A DNA stretch of 64,000 nucleotides, taken from Cinnamomum chago (taxonomy: Eukaryota; Streptophyta; Magnoliopsida; Laurales; Lauraceae). Position numbers and translations under genes: made by a program. Below, piece by piece: positions 9,556-19,529 of this stretch. Under the pieces are notes generated by a model, which ran no database searches, had not been told where the DNA came from, and saw nothing but the letters and a program-made list of their open reading frames with translations. The stretch spans positions 17,016,501 through 17,080,500 of the forward strand of contig CP142456.1 of NCBI GenBank assembly GCA_038049695.1. Direction: 5' to 3'. Positions within the stretch are counted from its first letter, which is position 1; each line of letters starts with the position of its first letter.

Positions 9556-10076
9556 CATGGAGATTGCTGTTATTATGAATCCACCTGAGACTGATGAGTG
9601 GATGGTGTATACCAATAATGTTTTAGAGGTGATTGTATGCATAGGACGTCAAAAGCTCTCCTTGGTAGCTTATATGTTTAGAGGCATTGTAGAGACATGG
9701 TGCAAGAGTGTGAGGGGACCCTTCCAGACCATGGATGATGATGTTGGGTGCTATGCCTTCAAGACTTAGTTTAGGAGAAGGTTCATACTGGAGCATGTGG
9801 ATGCTAGGAAGTGCATCAAGTTCGAGTAGTTGACACGGGGGGAGTATGACTGTGGGCGAGTACATAGATCAGGTCATTTGGTTGTCTAGTTTTGACGATG
9901 AGCTGATTGACATAGAGGCTACGAAGGTGAATAACTTTCTTAAGGGGCTCAGACCAATGATACACATGACTACATTGATGAGACTTGCCACCTATGATGA
10001 AGCTGTCAGAAAACCCTATTCGTCTAAGGAGAATGTGAAGATCCAACAAAGTGGGCCAGAGAGGAAGGAGTGGGCA
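9556..10076 (+). pseudogene. Truncated Gypsy gag fragment, array unit 1
   Basis: Retrotransposon gag-type sequence: TDEWMVYTNNVLEVIVC, LSLVAYMFRGIVETW, then EHVDARKCIKFE, a TAG, and after a one-base frame change MTVGEYIDQVIWLSSF and LIDIEATKVNNFLKGLRPM. The order matches the Ty3/Gypsy gag core. The capsid C-terminus, zinc knuckle and all of pol are missing; sequence runs straight into LTR-like DNA at 10077. The in-frame TAG after KFE and the frameshift before MTVGEY recur through the array. Confidence 0.75.
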
Positions 10077-11240
10077 GTAAGACCCCGACCCCTAATTCCT
10101 AGGATAAGTGCTAATTAAGTGTGTCATCAGTTTGCCAAGTGGGTTTGGATGTTTCCTGATTAAGTTTAAGAGTTAAAAGAGCTTTTCTATAGCCTTGGGA
10201 AGTTCTGAGGGCCATTGAATGTAGTTTGATACCTTTAGAACCTTCTTGTATTTTTGGAAAAGTGTTGGGGGGCATTTCTAAATTCTGAAAAATTCGTTTC
10301 TTGATCCCATTCGATAGAGAATAACATTCTGATGTAGCGGAAGCGTCTACGAGGAAGATTCACACGGAAAATTGGGAAAACAACCTTCTATTAACCAATT
10401 GATTCGACTAGGAATACCACAAAAAAGGCATCAAAATTCGTTGATTCAATTGAATACCGAAAATTGGAAGAAACAAAAGGGAAACTTCTCTAAAATTTTA
10501 TTCAATAGCTGTTCTGACGGCCATTAGGCGTACAAGGGGTATAAATATAACCCTAAAATAAAAAAGTAACCCTAAAACGAAAAAAGCAATAAAATAACAC
10601 GAAAATAATTAAAATATTCAATTTTTCCAAAAAATGGAAAAAATCACAACTGGAAACTATTAATCACAACCAATTCATCGCAAAAAACGGAAACTTATTT
10701 TGAGTTTCCTACTAAAAGTTATTACCCAAACAAATATTACCAAAAATAGAAAAAACGCATTTTTAGAGGCCTAAACAATGGAATTTGCCCGAAAAAGACT
10801 GTACGTCAGCTGCAATGCCACTGTGTTGCGATCATTGGCCCGTTTCCACTAAAAAAACTATGGAATTTCTCCAAAAACAGACACTTTGAAAAGTTTCTCC
10901 AAAACCGAAAATTTGCCTTATTTGACCCTATGTCGATCCCACCTTTCCATGAAATCAAAACCTTTTTGCACTGCATCACATTCCCAACAACTTTCGTTTT
11001 CACTCCGCACCGATTTGAAACCCCAAAAAATCAATTTTCGGCCCTTAGGGGCATAACAATCTTTTCACATTGAAATCTGAGCTCAAAGTTCGAGGTCTTC
11101 AAACAATGGAAAATTCGTGCCCTTATGAAACTAGATTTAATCTAGAACATTTTTCTCTTCTTCGTCGAATTCATCCGAGGCCCGAAAATCAGAGTTTGAA
11201 ACCTTTAGGAACCTTCATGTATTTTTGGAAGTGTGTGTGT

Positions 11241-11272
<32 letters not shown>

Positions 11273-11732
11273 TGTCTTTCTAAATTCTGAAAAATTCGTT
11301 TCTTAATCCCACTTAATAGAGAATAAGATTCCCAAGAACTTTTGTTGTCACTCCGCATTGATTCGAAACCCAGAAAAATCAATTTTCGGCGCTTAGGGGC
11401 ATAACAATCTTTTCACATTGAAATCTGAGGTCAAATTTCAAGGTCATCAAACATTGCAAATTCGTGCTTTTCTGAAACTAAATTTAATCTGGAAAATTTT
11501 TCTATTCTTTGTCGAATTTATCCGAGGCCCGAAATTCTGAGTTGTATGCCCATGAATATTCATTAGTAGTGGGCCTCACATTCGACTTTATATTAAAAGA
11601 CAAATCAGCTGCCTTCTTCCTCATTTCGCCCATTCCTCAACGCCTACAACCAGCTGTGCTCTTCCTTCATTTTACTTCTTTCTTTCTTCGTAAACAACTG
11701 AAGGTTATTCTCACCAAATTAGAGAATACATT
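10077..11732 (+). repeat. LTR/leader block of unit 1 (with solo LTR inside and a partial duplication)
   Basis: Starts GTAAGACCCCGACCCC at the fixed gag/LTR junction. It carries the array's recurring landmarks (CATTGAACGTAGTTTGATACC-type, TTCGATAGAGAATA, CTTTTCACATTGAAATCTGAG, TTTATATTAAAAGACAAAT). A solo LTR interrupts it at 10330-10978. Near 11200 the sequence jumps back to the 'AACCTTTAGGAACCTTC' region and repeats about 400 bp, so part of the block is duplicated. A run of 29 G residues lies at 11244-11272. The TATA-like TTTATATTAAAAG at about 11588 could be the original promoter. Confidence 0.7.
10330..10978. mobile_element. Solo LTR (649 bp), probably Copia-type
   Basis: Runs from TGATGTAG to CTGCATCA, so the ends are inverted copies with the TG...CA signature. 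It is flanked by a perfect 5-bp duplication CATTC at 10325-10329 and 10979-10983. Removing it rejoins the array unit (GAATAACATTC + CCAACAAC). It contains a TATA-like GGGTATAAATATAACC near 10539. It has no coding sequence. The TGATGTAGCGGAAGCG start is seen in Copia LTRs, but family assignment is an inference. Confidence 0.8.
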
Positions 11733-11939
11733 TCACAGCAGTCCAATGGTCAGGACCTGGGTTAGACTGATATCAACTGACCAGGCCCACTGCGTGACAG
11801 ATATCCGGTCTAGTACAAAGCATAGCATACATTAGGCTACCAACAGCTAAAGTCTATGGTATCACCATCATCTGCTCCTTTTCCTTAGGTTTCTTGTGAC
11901 ACTGATCCTAGGAAAGGTGCACTCCATGCCTAAAAGGTG
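11733..11939 (-). pseudogene. Copia RT/RNase H fragment in antisense
   Basis: The minus strand reads MYAMLCTRPDICHAVGLVS, a stop, then YQSNPGPDHW. This is closely related to Copia-1 of this window at about 54023-54240 (MYAMLCTRPDICHIVGLVS). Similarity starts at the same GGTATYACACCTTT on one side and ends at the 'TGGACTGCTGTG' end. It lies between two array pieces with no LTR, so it looks like filler copied in during break repair, not a transposition event. Confidence 0.65.
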
Positions 11940-12384
11940 TGATACCATTGGTATGCATGGGACGTCAAAAGCTGTCCTTGGTAGCTTATATGTTCAGAGG
12001 CATTGTAGAGACCACATGGTGGAAGAGTGTGAGGGGACCCTTCCAGACCATGGATGATGATATTGGGTAGACTGCCTTCATGGCTTCATTTAGGAGAAGG
12101 TTCATACGGGAGCATGTAGATGTTAGGAAGCGCATCAAGTTCGAGTAGTTAACACGAGGGGAGTATGACTGTGGGTGAGTTTATACATCAGTTAATCAGG
12201 TTGTCTAGGTTTGCCAAGGAGTTGATTGATATAGAGGCCAAGAAGGTGACTAGCTTTCTTAAGGGGCTCAAACCAATGATACACAATGGGACTTGCCACC
12301 TATGATGAGGTCGTCAACAATTCCTATTCGTCTGAGTAGAAAGCGAAGATTCAACAAAGTGGGCCAAAGAGGAAGGAGTGGGGA
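11940..12384 (+). pseudogene. Truncated gag fragment, array unit 2 (5'-clipped)
   Basis: Begins in the middle of the gag fragment at GGTATGCATGGGACGTC and carries the shared sequence through the TAG after KFE, MTVGEF and KKVTSFLKGLKPM to the fixed junction with LTR-like DNA at 12385. The first ~70 codons of the usual fragment are absent, replaced by the antisense Copia filler. Confidence 0.7.
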
Positions 12385-12876
12385 GTAAGACCCGGACCCC
12401 TAATTCTTAAGATTAGTGCTAATTAAGTGTGTCATCAGTTCACTAAGTGGGTTTGGATGTTTTCTGATTAAGTTTGAGAGTTAGAATAGCTTTTCTATAG
12501 CTTTGGGAAGTTCTAAGGGCCATTGAACGTAGTTTGATACCTTTAGGAACCCTTGTGTCGTTTCGGGAAATTGTGGTGGGGCATTTATAAATTCTGAAAA
12601 ATTCGTTTCGTAATCCCATTCGATAGAGAATAACATTCCCAACAACTCTCGTTTTCAACCCCCCCCCCCATTCGAAGGGGCAAAACAATCTTTTCACATT
12701 GAACTCTGAGCTCAAATTTCGAGGTCCTCAAACCAAGACAAATTTGTGCCTTTCTGAAACTAGATTTAATCTGGAACATTTTTCTCTTGTTTGTCGAATT
12801 CATTCGAGACCCGGAAATAAGAGTTTTATGCCCATGAATATTCATTAGTGGTGGGCCTCACATTCTACTTTATATT
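12385..12876 (+). repeat. LTR/leader block of unit 2 (3' half deleted)
   Basis: Starts GTAAGACCCGGACCCC and follows the array consensus to CATTCTACTTTATATT. It then jumps directly to the next gag start, so roughly 650 bp of the leader is missing. A C-run lies near 12658-12668. Confidence 0.7.
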
Positions 12877-13385
12877 GTTGGGATTATGAATCCATTTGAG
12901 GCAAATGTGTGGATGGTGCATACCAATAATGTTTTAGAGGAGTTGGTTTGCATGGGACGTGAAAAGCTCTCCTTAGTAGCTTATCTGTTTAGAGGCATTG
13001 TAGAGACATGGTGGAAGAGTGTGGGGACCCTTCTAGACCATGGAATATGATGTTGGGCGGTATGCCTTCAAGACTCAGTTTAACAGAACTTTCATACCGG
13101 AGCATGTTGATGCTAGGAAGCGCATCAAGTTCGAGTAATTGACACTAGGGGAGTATGACTGTGGGTGAGTACATACATCAGTTCATCTGGTTGTCTAGTT
13201 TTGCCTTTGAGTTAAGTGATATAGAGGCCAAGAAAGTGAATAGCTTTCTTAAGCTTAGACCGATGATACACAATGTGACTGCATTGATGGGACTTGCCAC
13301 CTATGATGAGGCTATTGGCAAACCTTATTCGACTGAAGAGAATGAGAAGATCCTACTAAGTGGGCCAAAGAGGAGGGAGTGGGCA
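12877..13385 (+). pseudogene. Truncated gag fragment, array unit 3
   Basis: Same gag core as unit 1, starting GTTGGGATTATGAATCC and ending at GGGCAATAAGACC. The shared stop is present as TAA instead of TAG (near 13136). MTVGEYIHQFIWLSSF and KKVNSFLKLRPMIHNVTALM remain readable after the common frame change. Confidence 0.75.
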
Positions 13386-14030
13386 ATAAGACCCTGACTC
13401 TTCATCAGGATGTTTTCTGATTAAGTTTGAGAGTTAGAATGACCTTTCTACAGCGTTGGGAGGTTCTGAGGGCCATTGAACCTAATTTCATACCTTTAGG
13501 AACCTTCATGTATTTTTGAAAAAATGTTGGGGGGGCATTTCTAAATTCTAAAAAATTCGTTTCTTGATCCTATTCGAAAGAGAATAGCATTCCCTATAAC
13601 TTTCGTATTTACTCCCCACCCATTCGAAGGCCCGAAACAATCTTTTCACATTGAAATCTGAGCTCAAATTTCGAGTTACTCAAACCATGGTAAATTTTTG
13701 CCTTGCTGAAACTAGAGTTAGTAAATGGAACATTTTCTCTTCTTCGTCGAATTCATCCGAGGCCCGGAAATTAGAGTTTTACGCCCATGATTATTCATTA
13801 GTGGAGGGCCTCACATTCCACTTTATATTAAAAGACAAATAAGCTGCCTTCTTCCTCATTTCGCCCATTCCTCATCGTCTGTAACCAGCCAAGCACTTCC
13901 TCCCTTTTTCCTCTTTCATTCTTCTTGAAAAACTCAAGGGTATTCTTACCAAGTTAGAGATTGACCACCGCTGTCGCTATCTACATGGCTCTAGTTTCAC
14001 ATCTACACTAGTTTTCCATTATTCCCCCGC
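13386..14030 (+). repeat. LTR/leader block of unit 3 (deleted)
   Basis: Array consensus with a small deletion near its start and a larger one at the end. 'ATTCCCCCGCC' joins straight to the gag sequence of unit 4, removing about 470 bp and shortening the unit to about 1.14 kb. Confidence 0.7.
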
Positions 14031-14529
14031 CTGAGGTTGATGAGTGGATGATGCATACCAATGATGTTTTAGAGGAGTTGGTATGCATGGGACGAGAAAA
14101 CCTCTCCATGATAGTTTATATGTTTAGAGGCATTGTTGAGACATGGTGGAAGAGTGTGGGGACCCTTCCAGACTATGGACCCTTCCAGACTATGGATGAT
14201 GATGTTTTCAAGGCGCAATGTCGGAAAATGTTTATATCGGAGAATGTGGATGCTAGGAAGCGCATCAAATTCGAGTAGTTGACACGAGGGGAGTATGACA
14301 ATGAGAGAGTACATACATCAGTTCATCTGGTTGTCTATTTTCGCATAGGAGCTGATTGATATAGAGGCCAAGAAGGTGAATAACTTTCTTATGGGGCTCA
14401 GACCAATGATACGCAGTATTACTGCATTGATGAGAGTTGCCACCTATGGCGAGGCTGTCGTCAAAACCCTATTCGGCTGAGGAGAATGCAAAGATCCGAC
14501 AACATGAGCCAAAACGGAAGGAGTGGACA
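14031..14529 (+). pseudogene. Truncated gag fragment, array unit 4
   Basis: Same gag core (VLEELVCMGRENLSMIVYMF, RGIVETWWKSVG). A direct duplication of about 20 bp around 'CCCTTCCAGACTATGGA' is private to this copy. The shared TAG after KFE is present near 14276. It ends at the common junction before GTAAGACCCCGACC. Confidence 0.75.
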
Positions 14530-14682
14530 GTAAGACCCCGACCCCTAATTTAGGATTAGTGCTAATTAAGTGTGTCATCGATTCACTAAGTGGGTTTGGA
14601 TGTTTCCTGATTAAGTTTGAGAGTTAGAATGGCTTTTCTATAACTTAGGGAAGCTCTAAGGGCCATTGAACCTAGTTTGATA
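14530..14682 (+). repeat. LTR block of unit 4, left part
   Basis: Array LTR start up to 'CCTAGTTTGATA', where the organelle-like insert begins. The rest of the block resumes at 15612. Confidence 0.75.
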
Positions 14683-15611
14683 AGCAGCAAGCAACGGCTT
14701 CAAAGCAACGAGCGGAGCTTCAAAAAAAGCGAAGCGAGCCAGCAAACGAAGGAGCAAGTTTAGGCGACCCCAAGGGAGCAAACAAAGGTTGGGAGCCATT
14801 TGGCTCGAAAGCTGGAGTGCGCAGGAGCGCACTGGAGTTTTCGGAGCTTGTTCCGGCCCCTATGTTGTAAGGGTGCGCTAGCGCGCCCTTCCGTCTGCCG
14901 TAGCGCGCTAGCCTTATCAATAGAAGGCGCGCGGGAGTTTTTAAGCTTGCTGCTATGCTATAAGTAGCGCGCTAGCGCGCGTACTAATCTTATTTTTTTT
15001 TCTGAAAAAGAAGAAAAAAAGTCATTCAGACCGATCACGTCTCGAGTAGAATTGTCCAGTCTTGCCCCGGAGTCACGATAGACCCTATTGAATGACAAAG
15101 GATAGACTAGACTGGACCACATTTACCAATGAATCCAGAGATTTCTCCGACATGGATCGATGTATCTCCAGAAGAGATAGATAGGTATATGTCTTTCTTT
15201 CGAAAAAAAAAGATGAAAAAATAAGATTTAGATTATAATAAGAATAAGGAAAGAGTCTATATCCTATATCGATCATAGGATCACTCTATGAATAGGTCAA
15301 TTCTCTGTGACCTCCCACCGTTCACGACATCCCTTGCTTCTCGCTGCGAACGACTCCTCGATGGAGGAGTAGAAGTGCTGGTCCCCTTCGGTCAAGTGCT
15401 TGTGCCTGCTGTTACCTACCGTAGGACCTCCGTCCCCGAAGCGAAGAAAGAGGAGCAAGAACAACAGGTTGTCATCTCCCGGCCCAGTAGTTCCGCAACT
15501 ACTACCGTGGTTGTTGCCAACGGGGATCCCCCATTCCGAAAGGTTACGGGGCCTCCCTTAGATCCAAAGTTGTATGCCACTGCTGTGGTGCCGATAGATT
15601 CACTACTGCTG
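14683..15611. other. Probable mitochondrial-type DNA insertion (NUMT)
   Basis: 929 bp of moderately GC-rich sequence unlike anything else in the window. It includes palindromic GCGCTAGCGCGC-type runs, AGCGAAGCGAGC-like repeats and long non-repetitive parts. This texture is typical of angiosperm mitochondrial intergenic DNA. It is bounded by TGATA on both sides (14678-14682 and 15612-15616), and its removal exactly restores the array sequence TTTGATACCTTTAGG. An open frame at 15288-15614 has no recognised domain. Organelle origin is inferred from composition, not from a match. Confidence 0.55.
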
Positions 15612-16517
15612 TGATACCTTTAGGAACCTTCGTGTATTTTCAGAAAAATGTTGGGGGGCATTTCTAAATTTAAGAATATTCGTTTCTTGATCCAATTCGA
15701 TAGAGAATAGTATTCCCAACAACTTTCGTTTGCACGCCGCACCCATTCGTAGCCTTAAAAAAAATTTCGGACCACAAGTGGCAAAACAATCTTCTCACAG
15801 TGAAATCTGAGCTCAAATTTCGAGGTCATCAAACCATGGCAAATTTGTGCCTTTCTGAAACTAGATTTAATCTGGAACATTTTTCTCTTGTTCGTCGAAT
15901 TCATCTGAGGCCCTGAAATCAGAGTTTTATGCCCATGATTAATATTCATTAGTGGTGGGCCTCAAATTCCACTATATATTAAAAGACAAACAAGCTGCCT
16001 TCATCCTCATTTCGTCCATTCCTCAACGTCTGCAACCAGCTGAGCTCTTCCTCCCTTTTTCTTCTTTGTTTCTTCCTGAAAAACTCAAGGGTATTCTTAC
16101 CATTTTAGAGATTGACTACTGCCATCGTATTCTTCCTCCCCCACTAGCAATCCTCCAAACAGACAATATCATTGCTGTAGGGCTATCTTAGTGTAGGTTC
16201 CTTGATTCTAAGATTGGGAGCTACATGTACAAGGGCGATGGTCGTTTCTTAATATATTGTTGTATATGTCCTAATCGGGGTTTTTCTTTTTTACAGGATA
16301 TGAGTTGAGGACCACTAGAACTGGCTACTGCGGGTCCTGGTTGCCCAATCTTGGATGATAGAATCCATGGGCTTTTGCAGATTATGATAGCAAAGCAGTA
16401 GGCCTCCAGTGAGCAAGTCGCCCATCAAAACGACTAGATTGTGAGGCAGAATGAGGCTCATGCTCAATTTTAAGCACAGTTACAAGCCCATATTGTGGAG
16501 ATACTTATGAGACATCT
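15612..16517 (+). repeat. LTR/leader block of unit 4, right part
   Basis: Array sequence resumes at TGATACCTTTAGGAACC and runs through the TATA-like CTATATATTAAAAGAC, the pyrimidine-rich TTTTTTACAGGATATGAGT leader, and the Gln-rich 'AHAQFQAQLQAQI'-type segment, until it is cut by a solo LTR after GAGACATCT. Confidence 0.7.
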
Positions 16518-18945
16518 TATAATATCCTGAATTACATGGGCCCAGGTAATACTCTAGTTGATTATGCATTATGAAATTAGAATGTGACTTATTATGGAAT
16601 TAGAGTTGCCTCACGTGAAGAGTTTTTGAAAGGAAAGATAAGGAGTTGTTATACAACTCTAATTAGGAAGATATGGAAGGATTAGGACTTGTCTTCTCTA
16701 TATATATAAGTAAACCAACGACTCCTATTATGGTGTTTTAAGTTGGAAAAATTCTGAGAAAGACTGTGGGCTGCAATCTAGGAGAAAGAGAGGAAGATTG
16801 ATGTCCTATTCACGTCCGCACATCGCAAAAGCAACAATCACGTATCAAAGGTGAGTGGATCTTCCTAATTGATTGGGTGATTAATCAAGATGATTGATAA
16901 TGGAATGTGATTCAAATATTCTGTATTGTTAGGTATGTAATGATTTTTAAAACCATCATATAGACATAGAAGATATGTTTTGGGGTAAGGAATCATGTTT
17001 GAATGGTGATTTGAATGTTACAGTTTGATAGGAGGTGTAAATCCTTGAATATATGTCAAACATGCACAAATATGTAAAAACAGAGTACTGTCGTCAATGG
17101 TTGTATTGATGTTTGTGAGTTGTGGGACCCCATGGCCCACTAGATGGAGGATCAGGACCATAGATCCACAAGGGGACCCATGGTCGACCCAAGAGGATTT
17201 GGACCCATGAGGAGTGGGCCCCATCTGGGCCTTCATCTAATTGTTATGATGTAACATAGGCGATTGTTACAGGAATTATAGTCTCTTGTTGTCAGGCCCT
17301 TCTGGGACCCATCTAGCCACATGAATGGAAATCAATTCCAGCCATCTTGTGGGGGACCCCTGGGTGATCATAGGGATCAATGACATCTAGGGTTTGGGAA
17401 CAGTGGACCCCACTGTCCAATGGATTGAAAGAATCCCAGGGGTGAAAATGACGGAAAAGAGACTCAAAAGTTGACATCTATGGTGGGACCCACTAACTAA
17501 GCCAATCATAGATTAGGACCCCACGTCTTGAAGTAGGCTCAGGGATGATCCCAATGGTGGTGGTCCCATGTGGCCTGGTCTCCATCTGACCAGTTATCCA
17601 GGAACTTCAATTTTGTTAACCATAAGGCTTATTTATCAATTTATTTGAGACTGCGGGGCCCAGTTGGGACGCATGATGATGAATCAGACCCATTACAATG
17701 GGAGCTTACCTCTGGACGACCCTAGAGAGTAGACCTGATCATGATTTAGACCCGCGGGACCCACTGTATTCTATACCATTATATTATAGACGTTGGATAC
17801 CTGTTTTTAGACTCTGAATGTGTGTAGATGAGGCCTGGATGGAATCTGTAAGTTCGGTAGCCCCTGAAATTTTGTAGGAAATTACAAATCACTATTCTAC
17901 TTAGGTAAATTAAGGTTTTATGTGAATTATGATTAATTGTATGGACTGTTTTGCTGAAATTGGGGGCATCCTTGGACTTGACATGTAATGACCATATAAC
18001 CTTTACATCCAGATTACTTAAGGTTTTAGGTGATTGATTATATGGGCTGTGATTAATTAACTGTGGTTAACTATATGGATGGTGATATAGTGGGCCACGC
18101 CTATACTACTCAATACTGGTTATGATGAGAAGTGTAGCAGCAACCAGCAAAGTGTGCATAGGTTGGGTCCACACTACTGTTGTATAAATTATTAGTAATG
18201 AATCCTGGTTGCTATGTGATCATGAAAATTATGCACTTGGTCCCAAACGTGGGATGTTGGACTTAGTGTTCGGGCCGTTATAGCGGCTGGTCCTTAGTGG
18301 ACGTGAGTGGCCATTATGCTGGCTGGTCCTTAGTGGACGTGTCTGATGAGACAGGGTCATGGTAACCGGTATACATGTATACGATGGGCCTTTGAGGTGA
18401 GGTAATGTGCATGGGCACGGATATGTATATGGATGTGGTAATGTGCATGCGCACGGATATATATATATATATATATGGATGTACTTTTGATGGCATTTAA
18501 TAGATTGATTCAAATATGTTGATCATGTGATATTATGTTTTATGCTGCTTATGTAATTAGGAAAACTCATTCACCAGTAATACTGATGTTGTGTTGCCCC
18601 CTTCAGGTAATCTTACTGCGGGTGGGACAAATCAGGATGGCGCTCAGCACGTAGATTTTGGCTTGCGTGGTTGAAGGGAGAGGACGAGAAATATTTAAAC
18701 AATTTAGAAGGATTTGCTTTTGCTTAGTAATTTATCTAATGTTTTAGTATATTATTGATTTGAATTAGAACATAGGAATTTGGATCATTCAGAGATTATT
18801 GATATTGTTTGACTTTTATAAATTAATTGGAATTATAGTTTGATTTAAATGCCAAATCTCTTATGTGAATTATTTGATAAATGAATGGTAACCAAGTTAT
18901 CACGATCTGGATATTCGACAGGGCCCCGGAATTTGGGTCGTGACA
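16518..18945 (+). mobile_element. Ty3/Gypsy solo LTR (2.4 kb)
   Basis: Starts TATAATATCCTGAATTACATG (a TG to TA change of the usual TGTAATATCC start) and ends TTTGGGTCGTGACA, a common Gypsy LTR 3' end. It is flanked by a perfect 5-bp duplication CATCT at 16513-16517 and 18946-18950. Removing it restores array sequence (GAGACATCT + CAACATGCCCC). A TATA-like CTATATATATAAG lies near 16700. A ~36-bp block (GGCTGGTCCTTAGTGGACGTG) is repeated in tandem near 18270-18345, followed by a short GCACGGATAT...GGATGTG repeat. There is no internal coding sequence. Confidence 0.8.
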
Positions 18946-19529
18946 CATCTCAACATGCCCCATCTCCTCAGATGGAGATAGCTCCTTGGTGCGGATCCGA
19001 ATGTTCTTGGTGAGAAGTTTCGGAAGATGGAGGCCATGGAGAGTGATGAGTGGATGGCGCATACCAATAATGTTTTAGAGGAGTTGGTATGCATGGGACA
19101 TCAAAAGCTCTCCTTGGTAGCTTATATGTTCAGAGGCATTCTAGAGACATGGTGGAAGAGTGCTAGGGACCCTTCTAGACCATTGATGATGATGTTCGGT
19201 GGTATGCCTTCAATACTCCGTTCAGGAGAAGGTTCATACTGGAGCATGTGGATGTTAAGAAGCGCATCAAATTCAAGTAGTTGACATGAGAGGAGTATGA
19301 CTGTGGGTGAGTACATGCTTCAGTTCATCTGGTTGTCTAGTTTTTCCGAGGAGCTGATTGATATAGAGGCCAAGAAAGTGAATAGCTTTCTTAAGGGGCC
19401 CAGACCAATGATACACAATGTGACCGCATTGATGGGACTTGCCACCTATGATGAGGCTGTCGGCAAACCCTATTCGTCTAAGGAGAATGAGAAGATCCTA
19501 CAAAGTGAGCCGAAGAGGAATGGTGGGAA
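18946..19529 (+). pseudogene. Truncated gag fragment, array unit 5
   Basis: Leader remnant followed by the gag core (VLEELVCMGHQKLSLVAYMF, MTVGEYMLQFIWLSSFSEEL, EAKKVNSFLKGPRPM). The shared stop (AAG TAG) is near 19281. It ends at GGGAAGTAAGACCCCGACC. Confidence 0.75.

Noticed and set aside
15288-15614. 108-codon open frame in the organelle-like insert
   Set aside because: No domain is recognised and it ends at the insertion border; probably a chance frame in GC-richer DNA.
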